Assembly (NCBI RefSeq): GCF_024362695.1
Contig: NC_065420.1
Coordinates: forward strand, 3,380,501-3,444,500
Direction: 5' to 3'
Length of the DNA stretch: 64,000 nucleotides
DNA from: Pectinophora gossypiella
Lineage: Eukaryota > Arthropoda > Insecta > Lepidoptera > Gelechiidae
Both the position numbers and the translations under genes were made by a program. The notes beneath the pieces were generated by a model. The model was given only the letters and a program-made list of their open reading frames with translations, ran no database searches and was not told the DNA's origin. Positions 20,286-30,795 of this stretch are shown in pieces (the first letter of the stretch is position 1; every line of letters starts with the position of its first letter).

Positions 20286-20530
20286 CCCTCCTCTGCCTTC
20301 TTCCCTCAATCAGCGCTTATCGCTATCGACCCACTAGGGTCTATTAATTCTTTCAAATATTTTTCCTCTCAGACGACGCCCTGAGCCGAGGTTCGCGCCC
20401 AACCGGGCACCCTCAGGCCTGTTGTCTTAAACGTTGTACCGGGTGAGAGCCTTCAGCGCTCCCCATTTGTCCGGCCAAGTAGTTAATGCCATCTGCGGCA
20501 AATCTACAATAAATCATGTCAAAAAAAATC
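20286..20530 (+). mobile_element. Rep-F copy
   Basis: Well conserved from 'cttccctcaatcagcgctta' to the A-run after 'aaatcatgtc'. Confidence 0.75.
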
Positions 20531-20645
20531 CTCTGGTTTCTAGCTGTGGCTATTTGGTCTAGAATTTAGAAAGTCTTTGATATGTTTGCGTATTCTTTCT
20601 GTCAGGGTCCTCAATTGATTAATTTTATATGATTGTGAATCTCTA

Positions 20646-20955
20646 ACGGCCTTCGTGATCCAGTGGTCGAACGTTGTGCTCAAGATCCGGAGGGCCCGGG
20701 TTCGAATCCCTTTGGGGAACATATCACAAAAATCACTATGTGATCCCTAGTTTGGTTAAGACATTACTGGCTGATCACCTGATTGTCCGAAAGTAAGACG
20801 ATCCGTGCTTATTCGTGCGGTTACCACTCACTGATGTAAGTACGTAGTCGTTACATGAGTCACGTCAGGGCTCAATTATAATCCTGTTCCTTCATGGCCA
20901 GGGTTGATGGGGTTGGTCATCTACCTCACAACCAACACTATAGAAGAAGAAGAAT
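20646..20955 (+). mobile_element. SINE-A, diverged
   Basis: The head 'ggccttcgtgatccagtggt' and B-box 'gggttcgaatccc' are present. The core hairpin is largely deleted ('ccgtgcttattcgtgcgg'). It ends with 'caacactatagaagaagaag'. Confidence 0.8.
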
Positions 20956-21990
20956 GTCTGAGAAATTGTGTCAGGTCTATCACAACATAGGTATTTATCA
21001 TAATTTTTACTTTAGCATAATATTGGAATCACTAAAAAAATATACTTAAAAAAAAACGAAGACCCGACTCCGGAAAAATCGCTCACAAAAAATACGAAAC
21101 AAACAATATGTTTTTGTGAAATTCTTCCAAATAATGATATTTACGAGATACATACATACAATATATTTTTTATTGGTTAAGTACTTTTATTTAAAAATTG
21201 AAATTAATGATTGATAATTATATTATTCTGCATGCCATTTAGGAATTGAGTTATTGTCAAGTTCATTATTATTATGTTGATTTCTCAGGTTGATTTAGTT
21301 TGTTTTATGCATGACAATTTTAAATTCGTATGCCAATTCTTGGCTGAATGTGCTGAGACCGATGACAACACTGTAACCCTGTAATATCTTGTAACACGCA
21401 ACATTCACGAATAAATATTTTTGTTTTTTTATATAGCTGTCAAACCCTCCTTTTTGCTTTGGCACAATCGGTTAATAACATAGATATAGCTACATTAAAA
21501 ATTAAAGAATTTTCCTTATAAAACACATTTTATGACAAACACTCATCGAATAATTAAGGTAACTAAGTGGTTATTATGATTTCGATGGATTTTCATTATA
21601 TTAAAAATGTGATTAAAATACGCAACTTTTATTGACAGTAGATTTATACTACGATTTCCTTCTCATATTATGTGTTATGAGGGGATTCTATCCTCGCCAT
21701 AATACTACATCCTTGTTCATGTTTTTTTCCTCTAAGCAATTCCATTTTGAGCCGCTCAAAGGCGACTTTCAGTGTCGCAATATGGTTCTTTGCGATTGGA
21801 CGAAAATGCGAATACGTTGAGCTATTGTGATGGTAGTTTATAATGTAACCCGATGCTGTGCCACTAAACGGATGCCTTAAATAATTCTATTGCAAGTTCT
21901 TCAGAAATAAGATTTTGAAATTCAAGTATTTTTATTTCCACTTTCCTGTACCGCTATTCTTCGTCACTATATTAAAACTGCCTCTTAAGA
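20956..21990. other. Unassigned AT-rich stretch
   Basis: Nothing beyond short frames (62 codons at 21632-21820) and poly(A)-rich segments. Confidence 0.4.
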
Positions 21991-22235
21991 GACAGTCTTC
22001 GTGGTCTAGTGAGGTAATCCGAACTTCCCAGGTTTTAATCCCGATGAAGACATTTTACAAAAAAAAAAAACTCTTGTGATCCCTAGTTAGGACGCTGCAG
22101 ACTGATTATCCTTCGCCTTCTTCTTCTATCGTGTGAGTTGTGAGGTGGATGACCGACCTTATCAACCCTGGTGTCAGGGTTATCATTGAGCCGCCAAATA
22201 CCCCTGATATGGCTTATGCAACGACTAAGTAATAA
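21991..22235. mobile_element. SINE-A head (+) joined to SINE-A tail (-)
   Basis: A degraded head, with B-box replaced by 'aggttttaatccc', runs to 'gcagactgattatc' at about 22111. A reversed tail 'cttcttctatcgtgtgagtt' follows directly to about 22235. The two pieces are in opposite orientation. Confidence 0.65.
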
Positions 22236-22651
22236 TAGACTCCATAGTATCGAGATATTGAAATGACAAACATAATAATAAAAAAGTTTATTTAGGTAAA
22301 ACCTACGACACATATAATATACATTTACAACATTAAAATATACACACATTAATATATAGTTGGAAAACATAAAGGTATACGGGTGCCGCAGTTCACCAAA
22401 AAAGGCCAGGGTTCAGTGAAAATTTACCCAGAGGGCAACACTGATTTTCAACCCACGCCGATCGGTGAAACGCGAGTACCCGCACAATAAATTAAAAAAT
22501 AAATAAATAAAGAGTACAAAACACGACTTAGTGTTACACATGGAAGGTAGAAATAAAAAAAAATATTCCAATAAAAGAAGGAACTATAAGTGAGCAGTGA
22601 AAGCAGTGTGTAGCTATGGTGCGTGTGATGTGGTGTTTACTACGTGTTTAG
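22236..22651. other. Unassigned stretch
   Basis: From 22270 a minus-strand LINE-like end is possible ('aataataaaaaagtttattt' reads as a tail), but no partner copy exists in the window. Poly(A)-rich at 22488-22570. Confidence 0.3.
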
Positions 22652-22898
22652 GTAAACATACATAAACTCACGCCTATTTCCCACCGGGGTAAGCAGAGAC
22701 TATAGAATTCCATTTGCTTCGATCCTGACACACTTCTCTTGCTTCCTCCACATTCATCAATCGCTTCATACACGCACGCCGGTTCAGAGTAGATCGTATT
22801 GAACCTTTTCTAAGGACATCTCCAATTTGGTCATCATAAGTCCTTCTCGGTCTTCCTCTGCCAGCCCTACCATCAACTTTCGCTTTATATACCGCAAC
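22652..22898 (-). pseudogene. LINE-5 C-terminal fragment, frame open
   Basis: The minus-strand frame from 22898 to the stop at 22674-22676 is uninterrupted for 74 codons and reads VAVYKAKVDGRAGRGRPRRT, later DQIGDVLRKG, CMKRLMNVEEAREV and DRSKWNSIVSAYPGGK. This is the C-terminus of a LINE reverse transcriptase protein. The tail is 'gagtttatgtatgt'. Other copies: 29191-29525, 32612-32766, 39985-40140 and 51237-51300. Confidence 0.75.
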
Positions 22899-23037
22899 TG
22901 TTTATGTTTAGGTAAAAAAGCGTTATATAGAAGAAACAATTTTAAGGAGACGAATAATATGTTTCTTTGTGAATGCTTTTATACATAATTATACATCACC
23001 ATACCGCCGTTGAAGCAAAGTCAAATTACTCTAAAAC

Positions 23038-23165
23038 ACATAAACTCACGGGAGGTATACGAGTCTCGTATCCATCGCAAGATGAACGAAGTACCCACAC
23101 CTCACCGAGCATTTTGTTGTTATACCAACGTGATAGATGGTGAGCGGTGTCGCCAGCTACAATTT
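23038..23165 (+). repeat. Rep-Q copy
   Basis: 'catcgcaagatgaacgaagt' followed by 'aacgtgatagatggtgagcg' recurs at 39226-39330. Its class is unknown. Confidence 0.5.
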
Positions 23166-23504
23166 ACTCCAAAACATAGGTTGAATTCTCCGGTCGCTCA
23201 TCGCATTTTGTATGGCCAAGACTTTACCCAGTTATATTATGCCTGTAAAATATAATGAATGAGTCTAGAAAGTTACTCTGGTATTAATCAATCAATTTTA
23301 TTTCATCTCTTTTATTATAACGTCTAAACTTTTTTTCATTATCTAAAATATCTCGTTGGGATGTGACTATGATATTTAATTTTATCAACTTACTGGAAAA
23401 TATTTATTTTTCAAACAAACCTTTGTTGATTGCTTGTAGAGGGAATTCAGAAAGATATGCTTGGATGAGTCCGCGATTTCTTTTTTTTATTGTACGAAGC
23501 TAAA
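23166..23504. other. Unassigned AT-rich stretch
   Basis: No supported feature. Confidence 0.4.
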
Positions 23505-23690
23505 GGCGGGGATATATCACAAACAAAGCGATCTCTAATTTGGTTAGGACACTGCAGGCTGATCATCGAATTGTGATATGTTAAATACGCCACGTCAGAG
23601 GTCTTCGACGGCTCAATAGTAACTCGGCCACCAAGGGAAATAAAGTCGATCATTGATCTCACAATCAATACGAGAAAAGAAGACTATGTT
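23505..23690 (+). mobile_element. SINE-A headless, decayed
   Basis: It runs from 'ggggatatatcacaaac' to 'caatacgagaaaagaag'. The core hairpin has been deleted. Confidence 0.65.
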
Positions 23691-23707
23691 AGGAAATGTC
23701 TGTTTAG

Positions 23708-23870
23708 TCTTCTTCTGTCGTGTGGGTTGTGAGGTGGATTACCAACTCCATCAACCCTGGCATCGGGGATATTATTGAACCGCCAGAAGCCCCTGACATG
23801 ACTTATGTAACGACTTCATACGTACATCAGTAACCGGGACCAAAGGTTTTACGTGCTTTAATGCCTTATC
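23708..23870 (-). mobile_element. SINE-A 3' half
   Basis: It carries the reversed tail 'cttcttctgtcgtgtgggtt' and continues to 'agtaaccgggaccaaagg'. It lies in opposite orientation to the neighbouring headless copy. Confidence 0.75.
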
Positions 23871-23961
23871 TCACTAGGACTGGACGGGACTATTATTCGG
23901 GACTCTGGTTGCCAGCCAAAGTTGCGCAATGGTGGTCTGAGGTACATACCCTTTACCACAC

Positions 23962-24160
23962 CCAGGACACTTCATACAAAATACTTCGTTTTACGTAGAC
24001 ACGACACATTGACGTTATCGTACACGCGCATCTGTGTGTGTGACGTCTGACGCCATACGATTCAAGTCTAAACTATGTTATAGAGGGATGAGGTAAACCT
24101 AGCTCAAACGCTGGTGGGGAGCGGAGAGTTGCCGTTCTATACGTGGTATTGTTCCTTATT
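23962..24160 (+). repeat. Rep-L copy 3, best preserved
   Basis: It includes 'cgcatctgtgtgtgtgacg' and 'gcgctggtggggagcggaga' in slightly varied form. It directly abuts LINE-6 at its right end. Confidence 0.65.
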
Positions 24161-24332
24161 ACATACATACATAAACTCACGCCCGTAATCCCTAACGGGG
24201 TGGACAGAGCCACAAGTAATCAAAGACAACTTGCAGCCACTGTTGATACGAAGTCCAAAGATGGATATGATGAACCTTATGGTGATAAGGGATCAGCCTA
24301 TCGCCCATAACATTAGTCCATCATGTTGTTCC
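24161..24332 (-). mobile_element. LINE-6 3' end
   Basis: It starts with (ACAT)n and 'aaactcacgcccgtaatccc' and stops at 'attagtccatcatgtt'. It is truncated compared with 2757-3028 and appears to split Rep-L from a repeated 'gttccttattctatgg'. Confidence 0.65.
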
Positions 24333-24984
24333 TTATTCTATGGTTTTATTTTGAATTATAATTATCTGAGTGAATAAAAACATAAATCCACGCATACATA
24401 ACATACGCATTTAAAACCAAACTTGCCCAGTATAGATAGATAAAACACTACAAGTATACGTGTGTGTAGCAGTGTGTAGTGTGTAAGTAGTATACTATGT
24501 ATCATCATCACCAGCCCATTTTAATCTTCACTTCAAAACTAATGTTGTTTTAAATACCTAGTCTGATGCGGTGAATGTGTTCTTGATTTCTTAATATCTA
24601 CTGTTTCTGTAAGGCGTCATAATATTTGACTCATCTACATTTAATTGTTATAACTTTTTACTCATGTAAGTGACATTGTGCGTCTTGTGTTGAGAAAGAA
24701 ATATTCTTTAAACCTAAAACCACAAACTACATATCGTTAACAGGTTTTTAGGTCACCACTTCGCTTCGCTGATCACACCACAGTTTCTTGTTATTACACT
24801 CATCGATCAAACGAATATTTTTTCTGAAAATTTCTTAGGGAAAATCCTCTCTTTCTTGTAAATGTCACTTGCCGATTTCATTTAAGAGAATTGGACGACA
24901 ATCGCGGATGGCGATTTGCTTTCAAACGGCTCTCATTATTTGCCCTGATGATGTAAAAGACTGCACGGTGCTTCAATCTTCTTT
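24333..24984. other. Unassigned stretch
   Basis: No supported feature. 'tcatcatcaccagcccattt' at 24502-24522 resembles the reversed GATGAT end of SINE-D. Confidence 0.35.
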
Positions 24985-25490
24985 TGAGTAAGTTGTGTAT
25001 GAGGTCAGTGGCCGAATACACCAACCCTCTTCATCTCCCTAGCATTATCCAGCTTTTCACAGGGTCCGCTTACCTAACCTGAAGATTTGAAAGCTCCGGT
25101 TTCTTACAGAAGCGACTGCCTGTCTGACCTTCCAACCCCCCCCCCCCCCCCCCCAATACGAAGGGAATACCATCCCAATACAGGTAAGGTCATATACCTC
25201 CGAAAATGCATTTCTTGGGAATAGTTGAAAACAATGTTTTCCTTCACCGCTGAGCACGTGATCAATTATGATCCAAATATTAATTCGAAAACAAATTCGA
25301 CAGTCATTGGTTTAGGCCTGTGCTGGATTTGAACCTGCGACCTCAGAGTGAGAGGCAAGCGTTCTACCAACTGGGCAACCACGCCTCTTGAATACACCAA
25401 CCCTCATGGCAGAGTTATTATTAGGTCACCAGAGGCGTCAGGGGATGCTCATGCAAGGACTACCTATGTACTAATGTAGGTTTAGAGGCT
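24985..25490 (-). mobile_element. SINE-A tail split by SINE-C
   Basis: SINE-A 3' sequence is present at 24985-25029 and 25390-25490. The SINE-C between them is flanked by the 16-bp duplication 'gaatacaccaaccctc' (25014-25029 and 25390-25405), so SINE-C is the later arrival. Confidence 0.7.
25030..25389 (-). mobile_element. SINE-C, full length, with C19 run
   Basis: The tail is at left ('catctccctagcattatcc') and the tRNA-like head at right ('agaggcaagcgttctaccaa'). At 25136-25154 the normal 'cccgcgaaggg' part has become a run of 19 C. Long C-runs are rare in this AT-rich window and may reflect slippage or an assembly artefact. Confidence 0.85.
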
Positions 25491-25787
25491 TCCTTGGCTC
25501 AGTGGTTGAGCGTTATGCTCAAGATCTGGAGGTCCCGGAGTCGAATCCCGATGAGGACACAAAAATCACTTTATTATTCCTTGGTAAGGACATTATAAGC
25601 TAATCACCTGCTTGTCCGAATGTAAGAGGATCCGTGCTTCGGATTGCACGTTAAGTCATTGGTCCCGGTTACTACTTACTGACGTAAGTATGTAGTCATG
25701 TCAGCGGCTCAATAATATCCTTGGCACCAAGGTTGTTGAGGCTGGTAATCCACCTCACTACCCATAAGATAAGAAGAAGCAGGGGTA
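25485..25787 (+). mobile_element. SINE-A, full length
   Basis: Head 'gaggcttccttggctcagtg', B-box-like 'ggagtcgaatccc', core 'cgtgcttcggattgcacg', tail 'cataagataagaagaag'. Confidence 0.8.
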
Positions 25788-26177
25788 GGAGGACAATGTA
25801 GGTTTTACTAATTTGCAGTTACAATCGGGACCAACGGCTTAACGTGTCAAATATGATAATAACGTGCAAAGCGAGTCAAAGTCCCTCTAGTTTAAAGGTA
25901 CTAACTCAAGTTAATTGTACTAGCAAATAAATGGAACTATGTTGTCTTTAAAAAATAAATACTATAATTATTAACGTGTAAAATACGAATAGTGTAGCGG
26001 ACAATGTGAGGATACCTGTAATGTCCTATTATAAAAATGTCTTACATAGTGATTTCGTCAATCGAATGGAAATAAAGACACGTGTATTGATTTTTTTTTA
26101 ATTCAGGTTTTGACATTGTATTATGGTGTAGATTACATAAGTTCTTTCTGTATATATGAATGTATATTACGTCAAAC
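25788..26177. other. Unassigned stretch
   Basis: A small SINE-core echo 'cgggaccaacggcttaacgt' lies at 25827-25846. The rest is AT-rich. Confidence 0.4.
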
Positions 26178-26370
26178 TCTTCTTCTATCGTGTGGGTTGT
26201 GAGGTGACGCACAGATCATCTTACTTTTGGACAATCAGGTGATCAGCCTGTAATGTCCTAACCAAACTAGGGATCACAAAGTGATTTTTGTGATTTGTCT
26301 CTACCGGGATTCGAACCCGGAACCTCCGGATCGTGAGCACAATGCTCAACCACTGGACCACGGAGGCACG
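26178..26370 (-). mobile_element. SINE-A with internal deletion
   Basis: The tail 'cttcttctatcgtgtgggtt' joins directly to 'cacagatcatcttacttttg', so about 120 bp of core and tail are missing. The head is intact ('gggattcgaacccggaacct'). Confidence 0.8.
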
Positions 26371-26517
26371 TCAGAACGATCCATCGGATCGAAATATGAA
26401 TTCAAAATCATATATACTTAAATAAAATACAGTTGTCAAGCAAGAAGATGTATTCTATGAATATCTAAATAAGTTGTGAATATAAAACGTGTATTTTCTA
26501 AACATAACATGACATAA

Positions 26518-26645
26518 ACTCCGTGATAGCTCAGTTCGCAGGAGTGACTTACATCGTTAAGCGAGTTCGAGTCTTGGCTTCGAGTTCGGGCTTTAAACCT
26601 ATTTTGAATTGAATTTATGACTTTGAATTCGTGTTTCTATCGTAG
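26518..26645 (+). mobile_element. SINE-E copy
   Basis: The head 'gtgatagctcagttcgcagg' resembles a tRNA A-box region and 'gcgagttcgagtc' a B box. The tail 'gaatttatgactttgaattc' is shared with 2353-2440 and 3030-3080. A minus-strand copy is at 34960-35075. Confidence 0.65.
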
Positions 26646-26648
26646 ATA

Positions 26649-26875
26649 ATTCCCTCAACCAGCGCTTATCGCTATCGACCCATTAGGGTCTATTAATTCT
26701 TTCAAATATTTTTCCCCTCAGACGACGCCTTGAGCCGAGGTGCGCGCCCAACTGGGCACCCTCAGGCCTGTTGTCTTAAACGTTGTACCGGGCGAGAGCC
26801 TTCAGCGCTCCCCATTTGTCCGGCCAAGTAGTTAATGCCATCTGCGGCAAATCTACAATAAGTCACGTCAAAAAA
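26649..26875 (+). mobile_element. Rep-F copy
   Basis: It is intact from 'ttccctcaaccagcgcttat' to 'gtcacgtcaaaaaa', and ends 65 bp upstream of the Tc1 element. Confidence 0.75.
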
Positions 26876-27014
26876 TAATAATATAGTAGATAATTAATAT
26901 CACGTAGTTTCCAGAATTAATCTGAATGTTAACCCCCGTAACTGGGAGGGTATATCTACAAACACATTTCAAAGGCCATATCGTGAGAATCCTGTTCAAT
27001 CGAATCCGAAATAC

Positions 27015-27039
27015 CTTCTCATCAAAAAAATCGAAACAC
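27015..27039 (+). repeat. Tc1 inner inverted repeat, left
   Basis: A 25-bp perfect inverted repeat of 28624-28648, core 'tcatcaaaaaaatcgaaac'. It may be an inner transposase binding site, as in IR/DR-type Tc1 relatives, though the outer end does not repeat it. Confidence 0.8.
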
Positions 27040-27350
27040 TTCCGTTTTCATTGTTTCTGTCCGAATTTAACACAAAAAAGAATTCCTACGATGAAAAAAA
27101 ATACATAAATGTATAGCTGGCAGTTTGGCCATTACAGTAATAAGCGAAAATTCTAAATTCAAAATTAGAATTTCATTTGTTTATCTTATAAACGAAATGA
27201 ATCACTGTTTTGAGACAAATGTGTGTTTAGGGTTGGAGTACATTTAGCGTTTAAAAACTATAAATTGGCGCCTATCCTTAAACTTTTTGTTTTTTATTTC
27301 AATACTGTGACTTTGGGACGTCTGAAAAAAGGTTTTTTTTTCTAAAACGT

Positions 27351-28379
27351 ATGGATACTTCGCCCACAGAAGCCGCCCAAGTTGTGGCATTGCTGGATTC
27401 TGGCCTTAGTCAGCGTGTTGTGGCTGCAAGACTGCATCTAAGCCTGTCATCTGTTCATAGAGTCTATAAACGTTATCGGGAGACTGGTTTGTTCACGCGC
27501 CGTTCAGGATCTGGCAGTAATCGGGTCACTTCTGAGCGAGATGATCGATTTATTGTAACAACTTCTTTAAGAAATCGACGCCTTAACGCTTTTCAACTGC
27601 AGCAGCGGCTTCGTGTTATACGAAGGGTGGCTGTAAGTGACTCTACAATTAGAAGAAGGTTGAAGGATCGTGGACTGGTACCGCATAAGCCAGCAAATGG
27701 GCCGAAATTAACTGCAGACCATCGAAGAGCGCGCCTTAACTTTGCACGTGAGCACCTAAATTGGTCATACCTACAGTGGAGCAAAGTTCTCTTTTCTGAT
27801 GAGTGTAAAATTATGCTGTATGGTAACGACGGAAGGAACAAGGTCTACAGAAGAGACGGAGAACGCTATGCACAATGCTGCATTGAAGAAAAGGTCAGCT
27901 ATGGTGGCGGTTCGTGGACGGTTTGGGGAGGAATCAGCGCCGACGGTAAGACAGAGCTTGCTTTCGTGTCTGGGCCACGTCTGCCCGCACTAAACTGTCA
28001 TCGGTACGTCGAAGAGTGTCTCGAGCCTCATGTGATGCCCTATGCACATTTTATTGGCAACGGCTTCATATTCATGCACGACAATGCTAGGGCTCACACC
28101 GCGGGCGTCGTACGAGATTATCTTAACGAAGTCGATATCTCTATTATGGAATGGCCAGCAAGAAGCCCGGACATGAATCCCATTGAACATCTGTGGGATG
28201 AATTAAAGAGACGAATTCGAGCAAGAGATCCTGCCCCAGAAACACTTAGCCAGCTGCAAGATGCAATCCAAGAGGAATGGGACAATATACCACAGCATGT
28301 GATCGTGACTCTCATCCGATCGATGAAGAACCGTATGGAAGCAGTAATTAGAGCTCGGGGAGGGAATACAAGTTATTAA
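27351..28379 (+). CDS. Tc1-family DD34E transposase
   Basis: The 342-residue protein would bind the element's ends and catalyse cut-and-paste transposition in the nucleus. Residues 8-45 form a helix-turn-helix (LDSGLSQRVVAARLHLS, then VYKRYRETG). Residues 50-66 are the basic linker (RRSGSGSNR), and 78-112 form a second DNA-binding segment. The catalytic residues are D150 (LFSDECK), D244 (MHDNARAH) and E279 (NPIEHLWD), with 34 residues between the last two, the Tc1 pattern. WGGIS at 192-196 is also typical. Length matches the family, and there is no internal stop or frameshift. The stop overlaps AATAAA (28379-28384). The start at 27351 sits just before the first helix as in relatives. The copy may be recently active. 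Confidence 0.95.
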   Translation: MDTSPTEAAQVVALLDSGLSQRVVAARLHLSLSSVHRVYKRYRETGLFTRRSGSGSNRVTSERDDRFIVTTSLRNRRLNAFQLQQRLRVIRRVAVSDSTIRRRLKDRGLVPHKPANGPKLTADHRRARLNFAREHLNWSYLQWSKVLFSDECKIMLYGNDGRNKVYRRDGERYAQCCIEEKVSYGGGSWTVWGGISADGKTELAFVSGPRLPALNCHRYVEECLEPHVMPYAHFIGNGFIFMHDNARAHTAGVVRDYLNEVDISIMEWPARSPDMNPIEHLWDELKRRIRARDPAPETLSQLQDAIQEEWDNIPQHVIVTLIRSMKNRMEAVIRARGGNTSY

Positions 28380-28623
28380 ATAAACGTTTTTTAGCTTTTT
28401 TTTTTCATTTACGTGTGTTGTTTTATCCATTTCCTTTATACTCCATACGGAATAAAAATGACTCATTTAACAAAATACGAAACCTATGAAAAATTCATTT
28501 AAATTTAGAACATTAACATTAAGATTTGATAAGCTCATATTACTCACTATTAAACGACATTTAACATTTATTCCTAAATGTACACATTTTTCTGATAATC
28601 CTGACAAAACGTAAACTTGCAAG

Positions 28624-28648
28624 GTGTTTCGATTTTTTTGATGAGAAG
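28624..28648 (-). repeat. Tc1 inner inverted repeat, right
   Basis: Exact reverse complement of 27015-27039. It lies about 245 bp downstream of the transposase stop codon. Confidence 0.8.
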
Positions 28649-28911
28649 TTATAATGTCAGCATGGGGACTGATTGAAGTTGCAATTAAAAGCGCTATTAC
28701 TTTTGTCTTTTGACAGGTTTTTCTGAGCCCAGTTACGCAGAAATTGAAAATGTGTCAGTTCACGTATGTATATACGTATAAACCAGGGCTAGCCAACTTG
28801 ATTAAACCGAAGATCTCTTGTTTACCAACGAAAGCCTGTACGATCTACCAACCAAATAATTCTTGAAACATTAAAACTGTTACGGAACAGCGATGGATAT
28901 TTTATAGGTAC

Positions 28912-29190
28912 TTCTACGGTGTGGGTTGTGGGGTGGAGTACCAACCTCATCAACTGCGTTACTATTGAGCCACCAAAGGCCCCTGACATAGCTCATGTAA
29001 CGACTACTTACTTACATCGGTAAGTAGTAACCGAGACCAACAGCTTAACGTGCCTTCCGAAGCACGGATCGTCTTACTTTCGGACAATCAGGTGATCATC
29101 TTGTAATGTCCTAACTAAACTAGGGACCACAAAATATTTTTTGTGATATGTCCTCACCGGGAATCGAACCCAGGACCTACGGATCGTGAG
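28912..29190 (-). mobile_element. SINE-A
   Basis: The tail begins at 'ctacggtgtgggttgtgggg', the core is intact ('cgtgccttccgaagcacg') and the head ends at 'acctacggatcgtgag', where the first 30 bp are missing. Confidence 0.8.
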
Positions 29191-29525
29191 TTCACTAATT
29201 ATTTTTAATAAAGGGAAGGGAATGCTTATTTGGTTGGGACACATAGAGCGGATGAAGGATAATACGAATGCAGTATATAAAGCGAAGGTTGGTGGTAGGG
29301 CTCTCAGACGAAGACCTAGAAGGACGTACATTGTCCAAATTGGAGATGTCCTTGAAAAGGTTCAGTACGATCTACTCTGAACCGGCGTGCGTGTATGAAG
29401 CGATTGATGAATGTGGAGGAAGCAAGAGAAGTGTGCCAGGATCGGAGCAAATGGAATTCTATAGTCTCTGTTTACCCCGGTGAGAAATAGCCGTGAGTTT
29501 CTGTATGTATGTATGTACCTATTAA
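29191..29525 (+). pseudogene. LINE-5 C-terminal fragment, frameshifted
   Basis: It reads GHIERMKDNTNAVYKAKVGG then RRRPRRTYIVQIGDVLEKV. A one-base deletion relative to 22652-22898 (at about 29353) throws the frame so that a stop appears at 'ctctga'. The tail is 'ttctgtatgtatgtatg'. From 29366 on, this sequence and its right flank reappear inverted at 32477-32766. Confidence 0.75.
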
Positions 29526-29875
29526 TAAATAAATCTACACTCGGACGAACTTTCTTGCTCAGGTCAAAACCCTTTGTAGCCAGAATAGCAGAAATAAAGT
29601 ACACGTTTCACATACCAAAAATAGAAATAATATTCTCAAACTTTTCCATGTCACTCTAACAAGACATTTTTATGAGAAATGACGAGCTTCTTGTAAGATG
29701 TTCTTTTATTTATCCCATGTTGGTCCCTCGGGGGGTTTTGTGCAAAAGCAGGCGCGTATTTATCGCCCATTGTACAGGTAGGCACAGGTTACCATTTTTT
29801 TATTCAACTTCTAAGATTTTTATGAGTGTGTTTATTCTTCAAGATTGGGGGAGGGGGTATCCATCTATATGTATA

Positions 29876-30089
29876 CAGGGTGTTAGTGACATCGTAACGA
29901 ATACTGAGAGGGATGATTCAGCTCATTATTTTGAGTTAATATCAAGTGGAATTTTCCACCGTAAAAAGATAGAATTAAAAATAATCTAAAAAAACTAAAA
30001 AAAAACATGAATTTTGCAACGGACTCGAACTCAGAATCATGGTCTGAGTCATCCCTATCAGTATTCGTTACAAAGTCACTAACACCCTG
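29876..30089 (+). mobile_element. MITE-2, complete
   Basis: The 214-bp element is flanked by TA (29874-29875, 30090-30091). The ends CAGGGTGTTAGTGAC are inverted, and the second tier 'gattcagctcattattttgag' (slightly diverged) mirrors 'ctcagaatcatggtctgag'. TA target and CAGG ends suggest mobilisation by a Tc1/mariner enzyme. Confidence 0.85.
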
Positions 30090-30091
30090 TA

Positions 30092-30515
30092 TCGTGGCCA
30101 GATCTTAGGATTGTTCATTTCATGGTGTGTACGACCATTTCATGATATGATCATACTTCATGAAATAGACACCATAAGCTGACTACTTATATGGTTTAAA
30201 CGTCAACGTTTAATGATATTATTATTTGAATCAACGTTTGGCAATATCATTTTTGTAGGTTATGTTCATGTTATGTGATGTATTAAAAATGCGAATAGGC
30301 TCGTTTCAGTCGTGTACAGTTCAAATAATTATAAACAGTTGTTTCAATGCACTTTTGTACTCCACTTGCACATTATTTTCGTTTTACAACAGAATAATTT
30401 TGTCCGCCGCCATGATACAAAACAAAAAACAGAACGATACCAGCGCCACTACCAGTGGATAATGTTACTAATTTTACGATATGATTACCTGCGTTTGGAC
30501 ATATCATAAAGTAAT
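30092..30515 (+). repeat. Rep-J, with TTTCATGA motifs
   Basis: It begins 'gtggccagatcttaggattg', with several 'catttcatga' words in both orientations. It ends near 'acatatcataaagtaatcat'. The first 120 bp recur at 33058-33180. No coding potential. Confidence 0.5.
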
Positions 30516-30526
30516 CATTCATTTAC

Positions 30527-30625
30527 TTGAGCAGCGTGGTGGAGTATCCTCCATACCCCTTCCGGTTGATTGAGAGGAGGCCTGTGCCAAGCAGTGGGAC
30601 GCATATAGGCTGTTTATGTTATGTA
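30527..30625 (+). mobile_element. SINE-B tail
   Basis: From 'gagcagcgtggtggagtatc' to 'ataggctgtttatgttatg'. Confidence 0.75.
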
Positions 30626-30652
30626 TCTTATGTAGTGCGATAGCGCAGCATA

Positions 30653-30793
30653 GGTCACGAGCATTAATGTGTATACACTTTGGTACCACGTCACATTAAC
30701 TTTTTTGACAAATTGAACTGTAAGTCTCACTAAATGTCAAATATGTTAGTGCGACAGAGTCCTAAAGTGGGTACATTATATTGCTCATGACTG
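30653..30793 (+). mobile_element. MITE-1 copy 4
   Basis: Nearly identical to copies 1 and 2. The left end lacks one base ('taggtcacgag'), the right end has the TA. Confidence 0.8.
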
Positions 30794-30795
30794 TA

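Larger units (their letters stand above)
26941..28733 (+). mobile_element. Tc1-type DNA transposon, apparently complete
   Basis: The proposed limits are ACTGGG at 26941 and CCCAGT at 28733, each flanked by TA (26939-26940, 28734-28735), the target of Tc1/mariner elements; the element would be 1793 bp. A second, perfect 25-bp inverted repeat lies further in, at 27015-27039 and 28624-28648. Between outer and inner repeats the two ends are diverged and differ in length (99 and 110 bp to the inner border). The transposase gene lies centrally. The outer limits are inference; the inner inverted repeat is certain. Confidence 0.8.

Noticed and set aside
27593..28466. Minus-strand frames of 65-87 codons inside the Tc1 element
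   Set aside because: They are antisense shadows of the transposase gene.
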